Source: an uncultured Bacteroidales bacterium
GTDB lineage: Bacteria; Bacteroidota; Bacteroidia; Bacteroidales; WCHB1-69
Assembly (NCBI GenBank): GCA_946407715.1
Contig: CAMJPH010000013.1
Span: 1 to 38,937 of the forward strand
Direction: 5' to 3'
Length of the DNA stretch: 38,937 nt
The notes beneath the pieces were generated by a model, which was given only the letters and a program-made list of their open reading frames with translations, searched no databases and was not told the origin of the DNA. A program made the position numbers and the translations under genes. Shown here one piece after another: positions 23,191 to 31,347 of the stretch (positions are counted from its first letter, which is position 1; every line of letters begins with the position of its first letter).

Positions 23191-23924
23191 TGGATTTTCC
23201 AGATATTCCACGCCGCTTCCGCTTGCGCGTGCAACATCGCCAATCCGTTCAGAGTTTCCGCTCCGCGTCTGGCACCTTCTTTCAAAAAAGCCGTTTCAGT
23301 GGGATTGTACACTAAATCATACAAGATGTGATCACCCGATATTCCATCGTATGGGATGTCGGGTTTTTCGTTGATATTCGGGTAGGTGCCTAACGGGGTG
23401 CAGTTGACGATGAGGCGATGTTGACGAACAATCTCCTGAGTCAGAGCAGAGTAGGGGAGCCCTCTGTCTGGATTTCGGGAGACAACTGTACAATTGCAAT
23501 CAAGTAAATCAAGGACGTACTTCACCGCAACGCTGGCACCTCCTGTCCCTAAAATTAACGCATGATTGGGAATCGTGATACCTTGTAAAGAATCTCGGAA
23601 TCCTATGATGTCGGTGTTGTATCCTTTTGTGAAAGTATGATTGTCAATATGTTGTATGATTACGGTGTTTACAGCTCCGATTGTCTTCGCTTCATCGGAT
23701 AACGCATCCAAACAAGGGATGATCTGTTGTTTGTAAGGAATGGTGACGTTGAATCCGACCAAATCGGGATGTTGCCGGATGAAGTCTGTAATCTGTTTAA
23801 TATCAGCTAATTCAAAAAGAGAATAAGAGGCATCTGTTATATGCTCACGTTGGAATTTCTCTTCGAAATAAATCTTGGAAAAGCTGTGCGAGAGCGATTT
23901 CCCGATGAGTCCGAACTGGCGCAT
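23187..23924 (-). CDS. aroE: Shikimate dehydrogenase
   Basis: AroE reduces 3-dehydroshikimate to shikimate with NADPH in the aromatic amino acid pathway. The 245-residue protein shows the shikimate-binding SLSHSFSK at 10-17 (Ser12, Ser14), the catalytic Lys65 in NVTIPYK, GAVNTV near 83-88, YNTDIIGF with the catalytic Asp, and the nucleotide loop GTGGAS near 127. The ATG at 23922-23924 is the start: longer in-frame options run into dedA, whose stop ends one base earlier, so aroE is translated directly after dedA. It is the last gene of the TPR-dedA-aroE unit. Confidence 0.95.
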   Translation of the reverse strand: MRQFGLIGKSLSHSFSKIYFEEKFQREHITDASYSLFELADIKQITDFIRQHPDLVGFNVTIPYKQQIIPCLDALSDEAKTIGAVNTVIIQHIDNHTFTKGYNTDIIGFRDSLQGITIPNHALILGTGGASVAVKYVLDLLDCNCTVVSRNPDRGLPYSALTQEIVRQHRLIVNCTPLGTYPNINEKPDIPYDGISGDHILYDLVYNPTETAFLKEGARRGAETLNGLAMLHAQAEAAWNIWKIQ

Positions 23925-23925
23925 T

Positions 23926-24696
23926 TTATTCGAGGTCAGTGCTTTCCGTGGCTTTGCGCTTTTTGGCCGAAACAATCCACTTGATGATGACATAGACCAC
24001 GCCGATACCACAGAGGGCTAACAGCGCGATGGTCAGCTCGTGGTTGTATTTGTCGATGAGGTCTTTCTGTCCGTGCGCGACATAACCGAGGATGGCCAGC
24101 ACTGTGTTCCAGCAGGCTGCACCGATGCTGGTGAAGAGGATGAACTTGCCGATATGCATCTTGGCGAGGCCGGCGGGGATGGAAATCAGCTGCCGGATGG
24201 CAGGAATAAAGCGTCCCACCAGCGTGGATACGTTGCCGTGTTCCCGGAAATAATCTTCCGCTTTCTGCACTTTCGCACTGTCTAACAGCAACATGTGCCC
24301 GACCTTGCTGTCTGCGAACCAGTAGATGATCGGACGGCCTAACCATAAGGCCAGCACATAGTTGATGATAGCTCCGATGAGTGCTCCGAGTGTCGCGAAC
24401 AGAATGATTAGCAATACGTTGACGAACTTTGAAGACGTGACATACAAGGCCTCGTTTTCACTGTTGCAGGCCTGGTAGGCGGCCGGGGGCACAATCACCT
24501 CCGATGGGAACGGGATGAACGAACTCTCAATGGTCATCAGCAGGGTGACCGTGCCGTAGTTCAGGTGGTTGTTGTACCAGGATATCACCCGCCCGGTGGC
24601 GGATTCCTTGGGTTGTTGTTCTGTCTCGTTTTGCATTTGCGCCACAGCAGTGAACACAAAGGAAATGATGAAGAGGGAAAGTAGGATTTTTTTCAT
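23926..24696 (-). CDS. DedA family inner-membrane protein
   Basis: This 256-residue member of the DedA/VTT family is implicated in undecaprenyl-phosphate or phospholipid translocation across the membrane. It has the family motifs FIPFPSEVIVPPAAY near 62-76 and GRFIPAIRQLISIPAG near 165-180, with about five membrane or re-entrant segments. Its N-terminus is unusual: a classical cleavable-looking signal (ending TAVAQ near 20) and a polar 20-residue linker precede the usual first segment. It begins 9 bases after the TPR gene and is followed by aroE after one base. Confidence 0.92.
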   Translation of the reverse strand: MKKILLSLFIISFVFTAVAQMQNETEQQPKESATGRVISWYNNHLNYGTVTLLMTIESSFIPFPSEVIVPPAAYQACNSENEALYVTSSKFVNVLLIILFATLGALIGAIINYVLALWLGRPIIYWFADSKVGHMLLLDSAKVQKAEDYFREHGNVSTLVGRFIPAIRQLISIPAGLAKMHIGKFILFTSIGAACWNTVLAILGYVAHGQKDLIDKYNHELTIALLALCGIGVVYVIIKWIVSAKKRKATESTDLE

Positions 24697-24705
24697 GAAA
24701 ACGGG

Positions 24706-26157
24706 TTAATTATTGTGAATATCAGGACGATGGTCGGAATAAGGGCTGACCAGCATGTATATTTCGGGATATAAGGTGTAAAGCAAGTCCGTGTCCAGAT
24801 CAATGAAATCGTTTCGAATGCCGTCTTCGTTCAGGATAAGAGCGTTTTGGAGGTGTTGGAGACCGGTCTGTGGTTTGCCATCCGCAATGTAAGACAGTGC
24901 GAGGAAATATCCGAGATGTTCGTAGAGCTCTTCATCAGGGAGGTCGGTGTAGTTCTCTTCCAAAATTTGGATGGCGATGTCCTGGCAATGAACCAAATAG
25001 CAGTATTCCGTCAGCCAAGCGCAGTAGTCGAGGGGTGTCTCGAACTGTTTTTCAGCGGCATGGCAAAGATGCAGGAAGGTTTCCTTTTGTTTGTCCGCAC
25101 GCAGGCAGTCGAGCACCCATTCCAGTTTTTCAAGGCTCAGATGTTGGGTTTCATAGCAGCGGCTCACGAATTTGGGGATTTCCTCAATGCGGCCCATGAG
25201 GCGTAAAACGTCCACGATTTCAGAAAAGGCGAACGGAAATTCGGGGTCTTTCTCGTCAGCGATGAGCAGCTGCTGTAGTGCTTCGTCAAAGAGCTTGAGC
25301 TCTTTGAACGCTTTGCCGAGAAGCACGTGTGTGGTCAGTTTTTCGGACTTCTGGATACGCCAGCAGCAGTCGATTGTCTTATAAAAGTTTTGCAGCATGA
25401 AATGCTCCTTCGCGATGGCATAGAGTCCCATAGAGTCAGACTCGATGGCATCGGCAAATTCAAACGCCTGCAGTGCTTCTTGATGCTGGTCGTTGAGGGC
25501 GAGGAGTACCCCCGTGTTCATCCAAATCGGTTTGTTCAGCGGGAATTCCTGACAAAGGAGTTGGGAAAATTGAAGGTCGGCCTGGAATCTCACAGACTTG
25601 TTGTCATTGTGCGACAGGATAATCATGTCTATGCTTTCCAAAATGCTGCTGTCGTAACGATACGCCTCCTTGAAACTCTCGAAGGCTTGTTCCACATTTC
25701 CCTTGTCAAGGTGGAGGTTCGTCAGAATGAAATAGGCATTGGAAGAGGGTTCTATGTCGATGGCTTTCTGTACCAGATCGCCCACGTTCATGTTGAGATG
25801 GAAAGTGTAGGCGATGAAAGCGATTTCTTCGTACAATTCCGCCGAGGCGGGGAAATGGCGCAGCGTTTTCTGCATGTATTGTTGTGCATCGCGTCGTTGG
25901 TCATTCCAAATCAGATACCGCATCTTCCAGATGACAAACCCGGGGTCGTCAGGGAAGTCGTGCTGCGCCCGATCGATGGCCTTCTTCAGATATTCGCCTT
26001 TTTGGGAGAACATCAGGTTGGAGATGATGATATCATACTCATCCTCGCTATAAGCCGTAGGAATCCCCTTGTCACAGGCTTCGCAGAAACCCTTCGCCAA
26101 AGTTATTTCCTCTTCGGTGAACTCATCTTCCTCATTATCATCATCATAGAATTTCAT
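24706..26157 (-). CDS. Tetratricopeptide repeat protein
   Basis: This 483-residue soluble protein has an acidic N-terminus (DDDNEEDEFTEEE) and then helix pairs of the TPR type throughout (for example near 85-118, 145-180 and 215-250: AQQYMQKTLRHFPASAELYEEIA, NVEQAFESFKEAYRYDSS). There is no signal peptide or catalytic domain. I chose the ATG at 26155-26157; a longer frame would start inside the palindrome at 26205-26228 and upstream of the -7 box at 26180-26187. It heads the operon with dedA and aroE and probably acts as a scaffold. The partner is unknown. Confidence 0.88.
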   Translation of the reverse strand: MKFYDDDNEEDEFTEEEITLAKGFCEACDKGIPTAYSEDEYDIIISNLMFSQKGEYLKKAIDRAQHDFPDDPGFVIWKMRYLIWNDQRRDAQQYMQKTLRHFPASAELYEEIAFIAYTFHLNMNVGDLVQKAIDIEPSSNAYFILTNLHLDKGNVEQAFESFKEAYRYDSSILESIDMIILSHNDNKSVRFQADLQFSQLLCQEFPLNKPIWMNTGVLLALNDQHQEALQAFEFADAIESDSMGLYAIAKEHFMLQNFYKTIDCCWRIQKSEKLTTHVLLGKAFKELKLFDEALQQLLIADEKDPEFPFAFSEIVDVLRLMGRIEEIPKFVSRCYETQHLSLEKLEWVLDCLRADKQKETFLHLCHAAEKQFETPLDYCAWLTEYCYLVHCQDIAIQILEENYTDLPDEELYEHLGYFLALSYIADGKPQTGLQHLQNALILNEDGIRNDFIDLDTDLLYTLYPEIYMLVSPYSDHRPDIHNN

Positions 26158-26179
26158 GCAGGTCACTTTTTTTGAGGTG

Positions 26180-26187
26180 CAAAAATA
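26180..26187 (-). promoter_or_regulatory. -7 element of the TPR-dedA-aroE operon
   Basis: On the minus strand TATTTTTG followed by CACC matches the Bacteroidetes -7 box. No TTTG at -33; that position falls in the palindrome at 26205-26228. The leader would be about 15 bases. Confidence 0.55.
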
Positions 26188-26204
26188 CACTTTTTGCTGA
26201 CAGT

Positions 26205-26228
26205 AGAGACGTTTCATGAAACGTCTCT
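26205..26228. repeat. Perfect 24-bp palindrome (AGAGACG family)
   Basis: AGAGACGTTTCA at 26205-26216 is followed directly by its reverse complement at 26217-26228. Its outer arms match the hairpin at 23162-23190 (GTAGAGACG). It covers the -33 region of the TPR operon promoter, so it could also affect that promoter. Confidence 0.85.
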
Positions 26229-26306
26229 AAGATTGGGATTTTATTTGTTCGGAATAGGTGGAATTTGTTTGTCCCTAACCTGTTTTAATATCCAGTAATT
26301 TTCTCA

Positions 26307-26387
26307 TCATCTCAAAGTTGCAGAAGGGGAAAAAGACAGCAACGAAACCATCAACAAGCAGACGAGGCCTGTTCTTTTCGGTTTCAT
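26307..26387 (-). CDS. Possible 26-residue signal-peptide-like ORF
   Basis: An ATG overlaps the TGA of the giant surface gene (ATGA) and opens a 26-codon frame starting MKPKRTG, followed by a hydrophobic stretch (LVCLLMVSLLSF) and SPSATLR. That reads like a complete secretion signal with almost no mature part. It may be a small secreted or membrane peptide, the remnant of a lost downstream gene, or chance. Only the sequence pattern and the start/stop overlap support it. Confidence 0.25.
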   Translation of the reverse strand: MKPKRTGLVCLLMVSLLSFSPSATLR

Positions 26388-29300
26388 ATTTTCAGCAATT
26401 TGAATGAATATAGCTTGCTGCCAACGCTTACTTTCAAGAAATATACCCCTGGGGCAAAAGACACAGGTATGTTGTCCGATACGCTGTCGGTGTGACCGTA
26501 TTTTCGGGTGAGCATCAGTTTGCCATTCACATTATATAAGGTTGCTGAAATATCTTCAACGGACAAACTACTTACATTTAGCACAATACAATTACCATAC
26601 ATGTATGCATCAACAACATTTGCATCATAATCGGATGTGTATGTTGTGACGTCGTGCCCGTAATAGGAGCGGTTTTCGCACCCACTTCCAATCGGGCCGT
26701 CAAGATAGGTCTCAACCCAATAGAGGTATGCAAACGTGTCGATTCCGATATCATAGAAGCAGTAGTTGTTGTCACCGGGCATTATAACCTCTTCATAGGT
26801 AAGGAGATCGGTATAACCCCAACGGTAATGCACCGTGCCATAGTCGGAAGTCACAGATTGGCAAAGCAGAATATTCGAGTTTGGTTTGCGTTGGATTTCA
26901 GTGGTGTTTGGCGCAATGTGATCCAGAACATGGATGGTCAGCGAGGTATCAGCGGCACAGCCGGACTGTTCGTCGCTGACTTGCATTGTGAGCAACACAA
27001 AGCCCTCATTCATTTCGTGGAGTGTCACCTCCGGCACATTCTCTATCCATAACACATTGTCCTTAAACCACTTGTATTGATAGTCGAGATTTGAAATATC
27101 ATAGCGGTATGTTGCGAACTGGTTCCGGCACACACCAGCCTCACCGGAGATTGCCTGCAACGCAGGGGATTCTGTAACGATGAGATGAAGAGTGACGATG
27201 GAGTCGCAACCGCTCGTGGCGGTAAACGTCTGCACATAGTCGCCCGACTGGGTATAGACCGAGTCGTTCCAGATATAGCTGTCACAAGCAGTTTCCGCAT
27301 ATTCCGCCGTTTCCGAATGTTTCAGTGTAAGGTGCAGCGTAACCACACTGTCGCAACCGCTCGTGGTGGTAAACGTCTGCATATAGTCGCCCGACTGGGT
27401 ATAGACAGAGTCATTCCAGATATAGCTGTCACAAGCAGTTTCCGCGTATTCCGCCGTTTCCGGATGTTTTAGCGTGAGGTGCAGCATGACCACACTGTCG
27501 CAGCCAGAAGCGTTCGTGAAGGTGTGTGTGTAGTCGCCGCTCTGCGTGAGGTTCGTGTGTTCGTACCAGTCGAAACGGTCACAAACTATGGCGGTCGTGT
27601 CGCCGTAGGTGGTAGGGTTGACGGTGAGATGCAGCGTGACGACGGAGTCGCAACCGGCAGGACGTTCGAAAGTGAGGGAGTATTCATGTGTGCCGACTTC
27701 CGGCGTGATGATATCAAAACCATTCTCATTGTAGCTGTCCCCTTCACAAATGGCGGCCGTCAGTTGGGTGATAGCTTCGTTACCCACCGTAAGATGCAGT
27801 ATAACCGTGCTGTCGCAACCATGGACTGTATGCAGATTCAGCTGGTGGTCGCCATCGGTGCTGACATTGAAACCGTTTTGATTATATGATTCGCCCTCAC
27901 AGATTTGCGCCGAAAATTCCACAGTAACAGATTGATGTAAAGAAAGAATCAACACAGCGGTATCTATGCAACCGTTGGTGTTGGCACTATAATGATAGTA
28001 TGTTCCGGACTGGGTGACAGTGGTGTCGGACAATGTCCAGTAGAATTCGGCACCGCAGGTGTCCACCGTTGTTTCCATATAATAGCCGTGATCGACCGTA
28101 AGGTGCAGCGTAACCACACTGTCGCAGCCGTCAGCATTGGTAAACGTCTGCACATAGTCGCCCGACTGGGTATAGACCGAGTCGTTCCAGATATAGCTGT
28201 CACAAGCAGTTTCCGCATATTCCACCGTTTCCGAATGTTTCAGTGTAAGGTGCAGCGTAACCACACTATCGCAGCCGTCAGCATTGGTGAACGTCTGCAC
28301 ATAGTCGCCCGATTCTGTGTAAACAGCATCGTTCCAGAGATAGCTGTCACAAGCAGTTTTCGCATATTCCACCGTTTCCGAATGTTTCAGCGTGAGGTGC
28401 AGCGTGACCACACTGTCGCAGCCAGAAGCGTTCGTGAAGGTGTGTGTGTAGTCTCCGCTCTGCGTGAGGTTCGTGTGTTCGTACCAGTCGAAACGGTCAC
28501 AAACTATGGCGGTCGTGTCGCCGTAGGTGGTAGGGTTGACGGTGAGATGCAGCGTGACGACGGAGTCGCAACCGGCAGGACGTTCGAAAGTGAGGGAGTA
28601 TTCATGTGTGCCGACTTCCGGCGTGATGATATCAAAACCATTCTCATTGTAGCTGTCCCCTTCACAAATGGCGGCCGTCAGTTGGGTGATAGCTTCGTTA
28701 CCCACCGTAAGATGCAGTATAACCGTGCTGTCGCAACCATGGACTGTATGCAGATTCAGCTGGTGGTCGCCATCGGTGCTGACATTGAAACCGTTTTGAT
28801 TATATGATTCGCCCTCACAGATTTGCGCCGAAAATTCCACAGTAACAGATTGATGTAAAGAAAGAATCAACACAGCGGTATCTATGCAACCGTTGGTGTT
28901 GGCACTATAATGATAGTATGTTCCGGACTGGGTGACAGTGGTGTCGGACAATGTCCAGTAGAATTCGGCACCGCAGGTGTCCACCGTTGTTTCCATATAA
29001 TAGCCGTGATCGACCGTAAGGTGCAGCGTAACCACACTGTCGCAGCCGTCAGCATTGGTGAACGTCTGCACATAGTCACCCGACAGGGTATAGACCGAGT
29101 CATTCCAGATATAGCTGCCACAAGCAGTTTCCGCATATTCCACCGTTTCCGAATGTTTCAGCGTAAGGTGCAGCGTGACCACACTGTCGCAGCCTGAAGC
29201 GTTCGTGAAGGTGTGTGTGTAGTCGCCGCTCTGCGTGTAGGTCGCACCGTACCACGTGTAGTTGTCGCATGCGGTATTGTAAAACTCGCTGTAAACTGTT

Positions 29301-30820
29301 GTGCAAGGAGGAGTTTGTGTGCTTATGTCTATCATATAGGTTGCTTTCTCGCCAAATTGGCCATTGTCAAGAAAAAGCTCTACATTGCCCTCATTCTGTA
29401 TCATCATGAAATAACCTGCACCAAAACCAGAATTGATACCATCACCATAAAGATCATAAACCTCAAGACGGTGGCAACCACCAATCTGAGGTTCAAAGGA
29501 GTATGTGTGTGTGGTCGTACCATTATAAGATAAATTGGCCCAAGGTCCTCCGGACAAAACCACATTTCCCTCTGGGTCGAAAATTTTGAACGTGGTTTCA
29601 GATGCGTATCTGTCTGTAACAAGGGTGAAAGTCATGTCGCCGCCGCAGGAAGAAACATTCTTTTTTATAGTCCCGGATTTGGAAGTGAGATTCACATTCA
29701 TGCCGTTTATAGCATTCACTTGAACGGTAACAGTGTTGATGGTGTTCAAGTTGAGATTCAGGATAGGTGTATGGATGGTGTCCGTACCCCATGAGGGTAT
29801 ATTGCCGTTCCAGGTGGCTGTCTGCACCGCTCCGTTGTTAACCATGTATGTGTAAACCAGGGAAGTAACAGTGTTTGCACCTTTGTTTTGGAACTCGAAA
29901 TAGGCATTTCCATGTTCGTTACATTCCACATTTTCCAATTCATTTACAGAAAGGAGAGCTCCGTTAATGGCAGGAAGATTGATGCGCTGAATCGGAACTT
30001 CAATGCTGGTGAGCACCTCTTGATGGCCTTCACAGACAAACGCAATAAAACGAAGATTATCCAAAACAGCATTGATGGGGTTCGGCGAGCCTAATTGTTC
30101 GGGAATCACATAATCGTAAGTTTTCTCAACCAGAGTGCCTTGTGAAACGGTATAAATGGTCTCTCCCCACTGGCCGGTAACCAAATGACGTAACATGTGC
30201 ATGTGGTTGTACTGGCCATCTACAATTTGGCTGGGATTGAAATCCATCCCGTTTTGTGCTCCCAACACGTTGTCTTGAATGATTGCCAGATTCAAGGCGT
30301 TTGACGTGACCGATTGCGAACCTGTGTAATAAAGCTGGATGCGTACATGCAGCGTACGTGTAGCATAATCCAGCGTGCCTTCCGCCGCGATGTTCACCGG
30401 TGAAGTGATTTGTGAAATCTGGTAAGCGGCTGAGCGCCAATAACCTCTATTCAAGGCAGTGCCCGAACCTGAAAAAACGTGTCTGTTGATGGTGCCAGAC
30501 GGATAACCATCCAGATTCGTCTGATCGGCCAAGGCTGTGCCAAACTGTGTGGTATATGTGTTGTATGCTAAATACCCAGTATGAATGTTGATGATGTTCA
30601 CATGTCCCGGGAGTTCTGCCGCCAGCTCGTTGGCCATGCGGTGACCGTCCGGACACCAAGAGCAGCCGACACCGGTGTATTCCTCCAAAAGCACATTCCG
30701 GTATGTAGGTGTGAGCGATACAATCGTGTCGCCGATTTGGGCGGTCACTGCGGAAGAGGTAAGGAATAAGGAAATGAAAACAAGTAACGAATCTTTCAGA
30801 AATTGTATCAGTTTTACCAT
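26384..30820 (-). CDS. Giant repetitive surface protein with Omp28-like head and T9SS type A tail
   Basis: This 1478-residue protein is exported by Sec (signal to about residue 28, TAQ) and then by the type IX system. Residues about 40-330 resemble Omp28-family proteins with a thioredoxin-like CSWC motif (Cys53, Cys56). After a linker domain come fourteen repeats of about 45-55 residues (about 510-1235), each with two cysteines. The commonest form reads CDSYIWNDSVYTQSGDY then GCDSVVTLHLT. The last 75 residues (ATLYNVNGKLM, GVYFLKVSVG, YSFKLLKI) are a Por secretion C-terminal sorting domain. I chose the ATG at 30818-30820 because a longer frame begins upstream of the promoter at 30890-30897. 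It is probably a stalk-like adhesin. Repeats 2-6 and 8-12 come from an internal duplication. Confidence 0.93.
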   Translation of the reverse strand: MVKLIQFLKDSLLVFISLFLTSSAVTAQIGDTIVSLTPTYRNVLLEEYTGVGCSWCPDGHRMANELAAELPGHVNIINIHTGYLAYNTYTTQFGTALADQTNLDGYPSGTINRHVFSGSGTALNRGYWRSAAYQISQITSPVNIAAEGTLDYATRTLHVRIQLYYTGSQSVTSNALNLAIIQDNVLGAQNGMDFNPSQIVDGQYNHMHMLRHLVTGQWGETIYTVSQGTLVEKTYDYVIPEQLGSPNPINAVLDNLRFIAFVCEGHQEVLTSIEVPIQRINLPAINGALLSVNELENVECNEHGNAYFEFQNKGANTVTSLVYTYMVNNGAVQTATWNGNIPSWGTDTIHTPILNLNLNTINTVTVQVNAINGMNVNLTSKSGTIKKNVSSCGGDMTFTLVTDRYASETTFKIFDPEGNVVLSGGPWANLSYNGTTTHTYSFEPQIGGCHRLEVYDLYGDGINSGFGAGYFMMIQNEGNVELFLDNGQFGEKATYMIDISTQTPPCTTVYSEFYNTACDNYTWYGATYTQSGDYTHTFTNASGCDSVVTLHLTLKHSETVEYAETACGSYIWNDSVYTLSGDYVQTFTNADGCDSVVTLHLTVDHGYYMETTVDTCGAEFYWTLSDTTVTQSGTYYHYSANTNGCIDTAVLILSLHQSVTVEFSAQICEGESYNQNGFNVSTDGDHQLNLHTVHGCDSTVILHLTVGNEAITQLTAAICEGDSYNENGFDIITPEVGTHEYSLTFERPAGCDSVVTLHLTVNPTTYGDTTAIVCDRFDWYEHTNLTQSGDYTHTFTNASGCDSVVTLHLTLKHSETVEYAKTACDSYLWNDAVYTESGDYVQTFTNADGCDSVVTLHLTLKHSETVEYAETACDSYIWNDSVYTQSGDYVQTFTNADGCDSVVTLHLTVDHGYYMETTVDTCGAEFYWTLSDTTVTQSGTYYHYSANTNGCIDTAVLILSLHQSVTVEFSAQICEGESYNQNGFNVSTDGDHQLNLHTVHGCDSTVILHLTVGNEAITQLTAAICEGDSYNENGFDIITPEVGTHEYSLTFERPAGCDSVVTLHLTVNPTTYGDTTAIVCDRFDWYEHTNLTQSGDYTHTFTNASGCDSVVMLHLTLKHPETAEYAETACDSYIWNDSVYTQSGDYMQTFTTTSGCDSVVTLHLTLKHSETAEYAETACDSYIWNDSVYTQSGDYVQTFTATSGCDSIVTLHLIVTESPALQAISGEAGVCRNQFATYRYDISNLDYQYKWFKDNVLWIENVPEVTLHEMNEGFVLLTMQVSDEQSGCAADTSLTIHVLDHIAPNTTEIQRKPNSNILLCQSVTSDYGTVHYRWGYTDLLTYEEVIMPGDNNYCFYDIGIDTFAYLYWVETYLDGPIGSGCENRSYYGHDVTTYTSDYDANVVDAYMYGNCIVLNVSSLSVEDISATLYNVNGKLMLTRKYGHTDSVSDNIPVSFAPGVYFLKVSVGSKLYSFKLLKI
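27504..29059 (-). repeat. 918-bp internal duplication with a 605-bp exact core
   Basis: Bases 27537-28141 are identical, by direct reading, to 28455-29059, an offset of 918 bases. A single mismatch (27536 against 28454) separates this core from another 32 identical bases at 27504-27535. The offset equals 306 codons, or six protein repeats, so the frame is kept. The exact match implies a recent duplication or gene conversion, and it is also a risk point for assembly. Confidence 0.92.
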
Positions 30821-30889
30821 ATATGTTGTTTTTACTGTTATCATTAAAAATAGAAAACCGTTGTTTGTCCTTGTGATAGAACGATGGCG

Positions 30890-30897
30890 CAAAAATA
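30890..30897 (-). promoter_or_regulatory. -7 element of the giant surface gene
   Basis: TATTTTTG followed by CGCCATCG on the minus strand; there is no TTTG at the usual distance. The leader would be about 65 bases, ending at the ATG at 30818-30820. Confidence 0.55.
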
Positions 30898-31097
30898 GCA
30901 AATATAAAAGGGGACATCGTCGATTACTTATCCACAATGGCTGCATTTTTATCAACAATTGTGCGATATACAGTACGCAATTGTTAAAATACGAAAAGAG
31001 AATTGAGGTTAGAGACTCTTTGCTTTCAATGCTTGTTGTTAAATAACAGTCTGTTTCACAGTGTTTTATTCTTGTGATAAAAAAAATCGAAAAAAAG

Positions 31098-31128
31098 TTT
31101 GGTGGATTCCAAAAAAAGTGTATTTTTG
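31098..31128 (+). promoter_or_regulatory. Complete promoter of tRNA-Val
   Basis: TTTG at 31098-31101, 19 bases, then TATTTTTG at 31121-31128 followed by CCGCCG. This is a consensus Bacteroidetes promoter placed so that transcription would begin within a few bases of the mature tRNA 5' end. Confidence 0.85.
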
Positions 31129-31138
31129 CCGCCGATTT

Positions 31139-31213
31139 GATCTGTTAGCTCAGTTGGTTTAGAGCGCTTGCTTGACAGGCAAGAGGTCACTGGTTCAAAT
31201 CCAGTACAGATCA
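31139..31213 (+). tRNA. tRNA-Val (GAC)
   Basis: The 75-base cloverleaf can be read directly. The acceptor stem GATCTGT pairs with ACAGATC (31139-31145 with 31206-31212) and the discriminator is A. The D-arm contains AGCTCAGTTGGTTTAGAGC. The anticodon stem CTTGC pairs with GCAAG around TTGACAG, with anticodon GAC at 31174-31176, reading GUC and GUU. The T-loop is GGTTCAAATCC. CCA is not encoded. It stands alone, with its own promoter and terminator. Confidence 0.97.
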
Positions 31214-31221
31214 CTACTTGT

Positions 31222-31255
31222 GAAAGGAGGCCGTGTGCAAATACGGCCTCCTTTC
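31222..31255 (+). terminator. Strong hairpin terminator after tRNA-Val
   Basis: GAAAGGAGGCCGT at 31222-31234 is the perfect reverse complement of ACGGCCTCCTTTC at 31243-31255 with an 8-base loop. The 13-bp GC-rich stem lies 8 bases after the tRNA. The T-run on the plus strand is weak. It may also stop minus-strand transcripts leaving fumC. Confidence 0.8.
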
Positions 31256-31347
31256 AGTTTCTGTCAAACAGAGAGAATTTCATGTAACATTAGGGTAGAA
31301 TTGGAATTTGGGATGCTATGCCCCGTAATGATCCAATGCAAAATGTG

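Larger units (their letters stand above)
30821..31138. other. Divergent intergenic region with two promoters
   Basis: This 318-base AT-rich gap separates the giant surface gene from tRNA-Val. It holds the -7 box of the surface gene (30890-30897, minus strand) and the complete tRNA promoter (31098-31128, plus strand). I see no further gene or repeat in it. Confidence 0.7.

Noticed and set aside
27185..29197. Long plus-strand open frames opposite the giant surface gene (for example 27992-28807)
   Set aside because: They lie entirely antisense to the repeat region, repeat with it, and have no start context or recognisable domain. They are a by-product of repetitive codon use.
4366..30892. A 15-base match between 4364-4380 and 30879-30894 (AGAACGATGGCGCAA)
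   Set aside because: A single 15-base match is about what chance predicts in a window of this size, and the contexts are unrelated.
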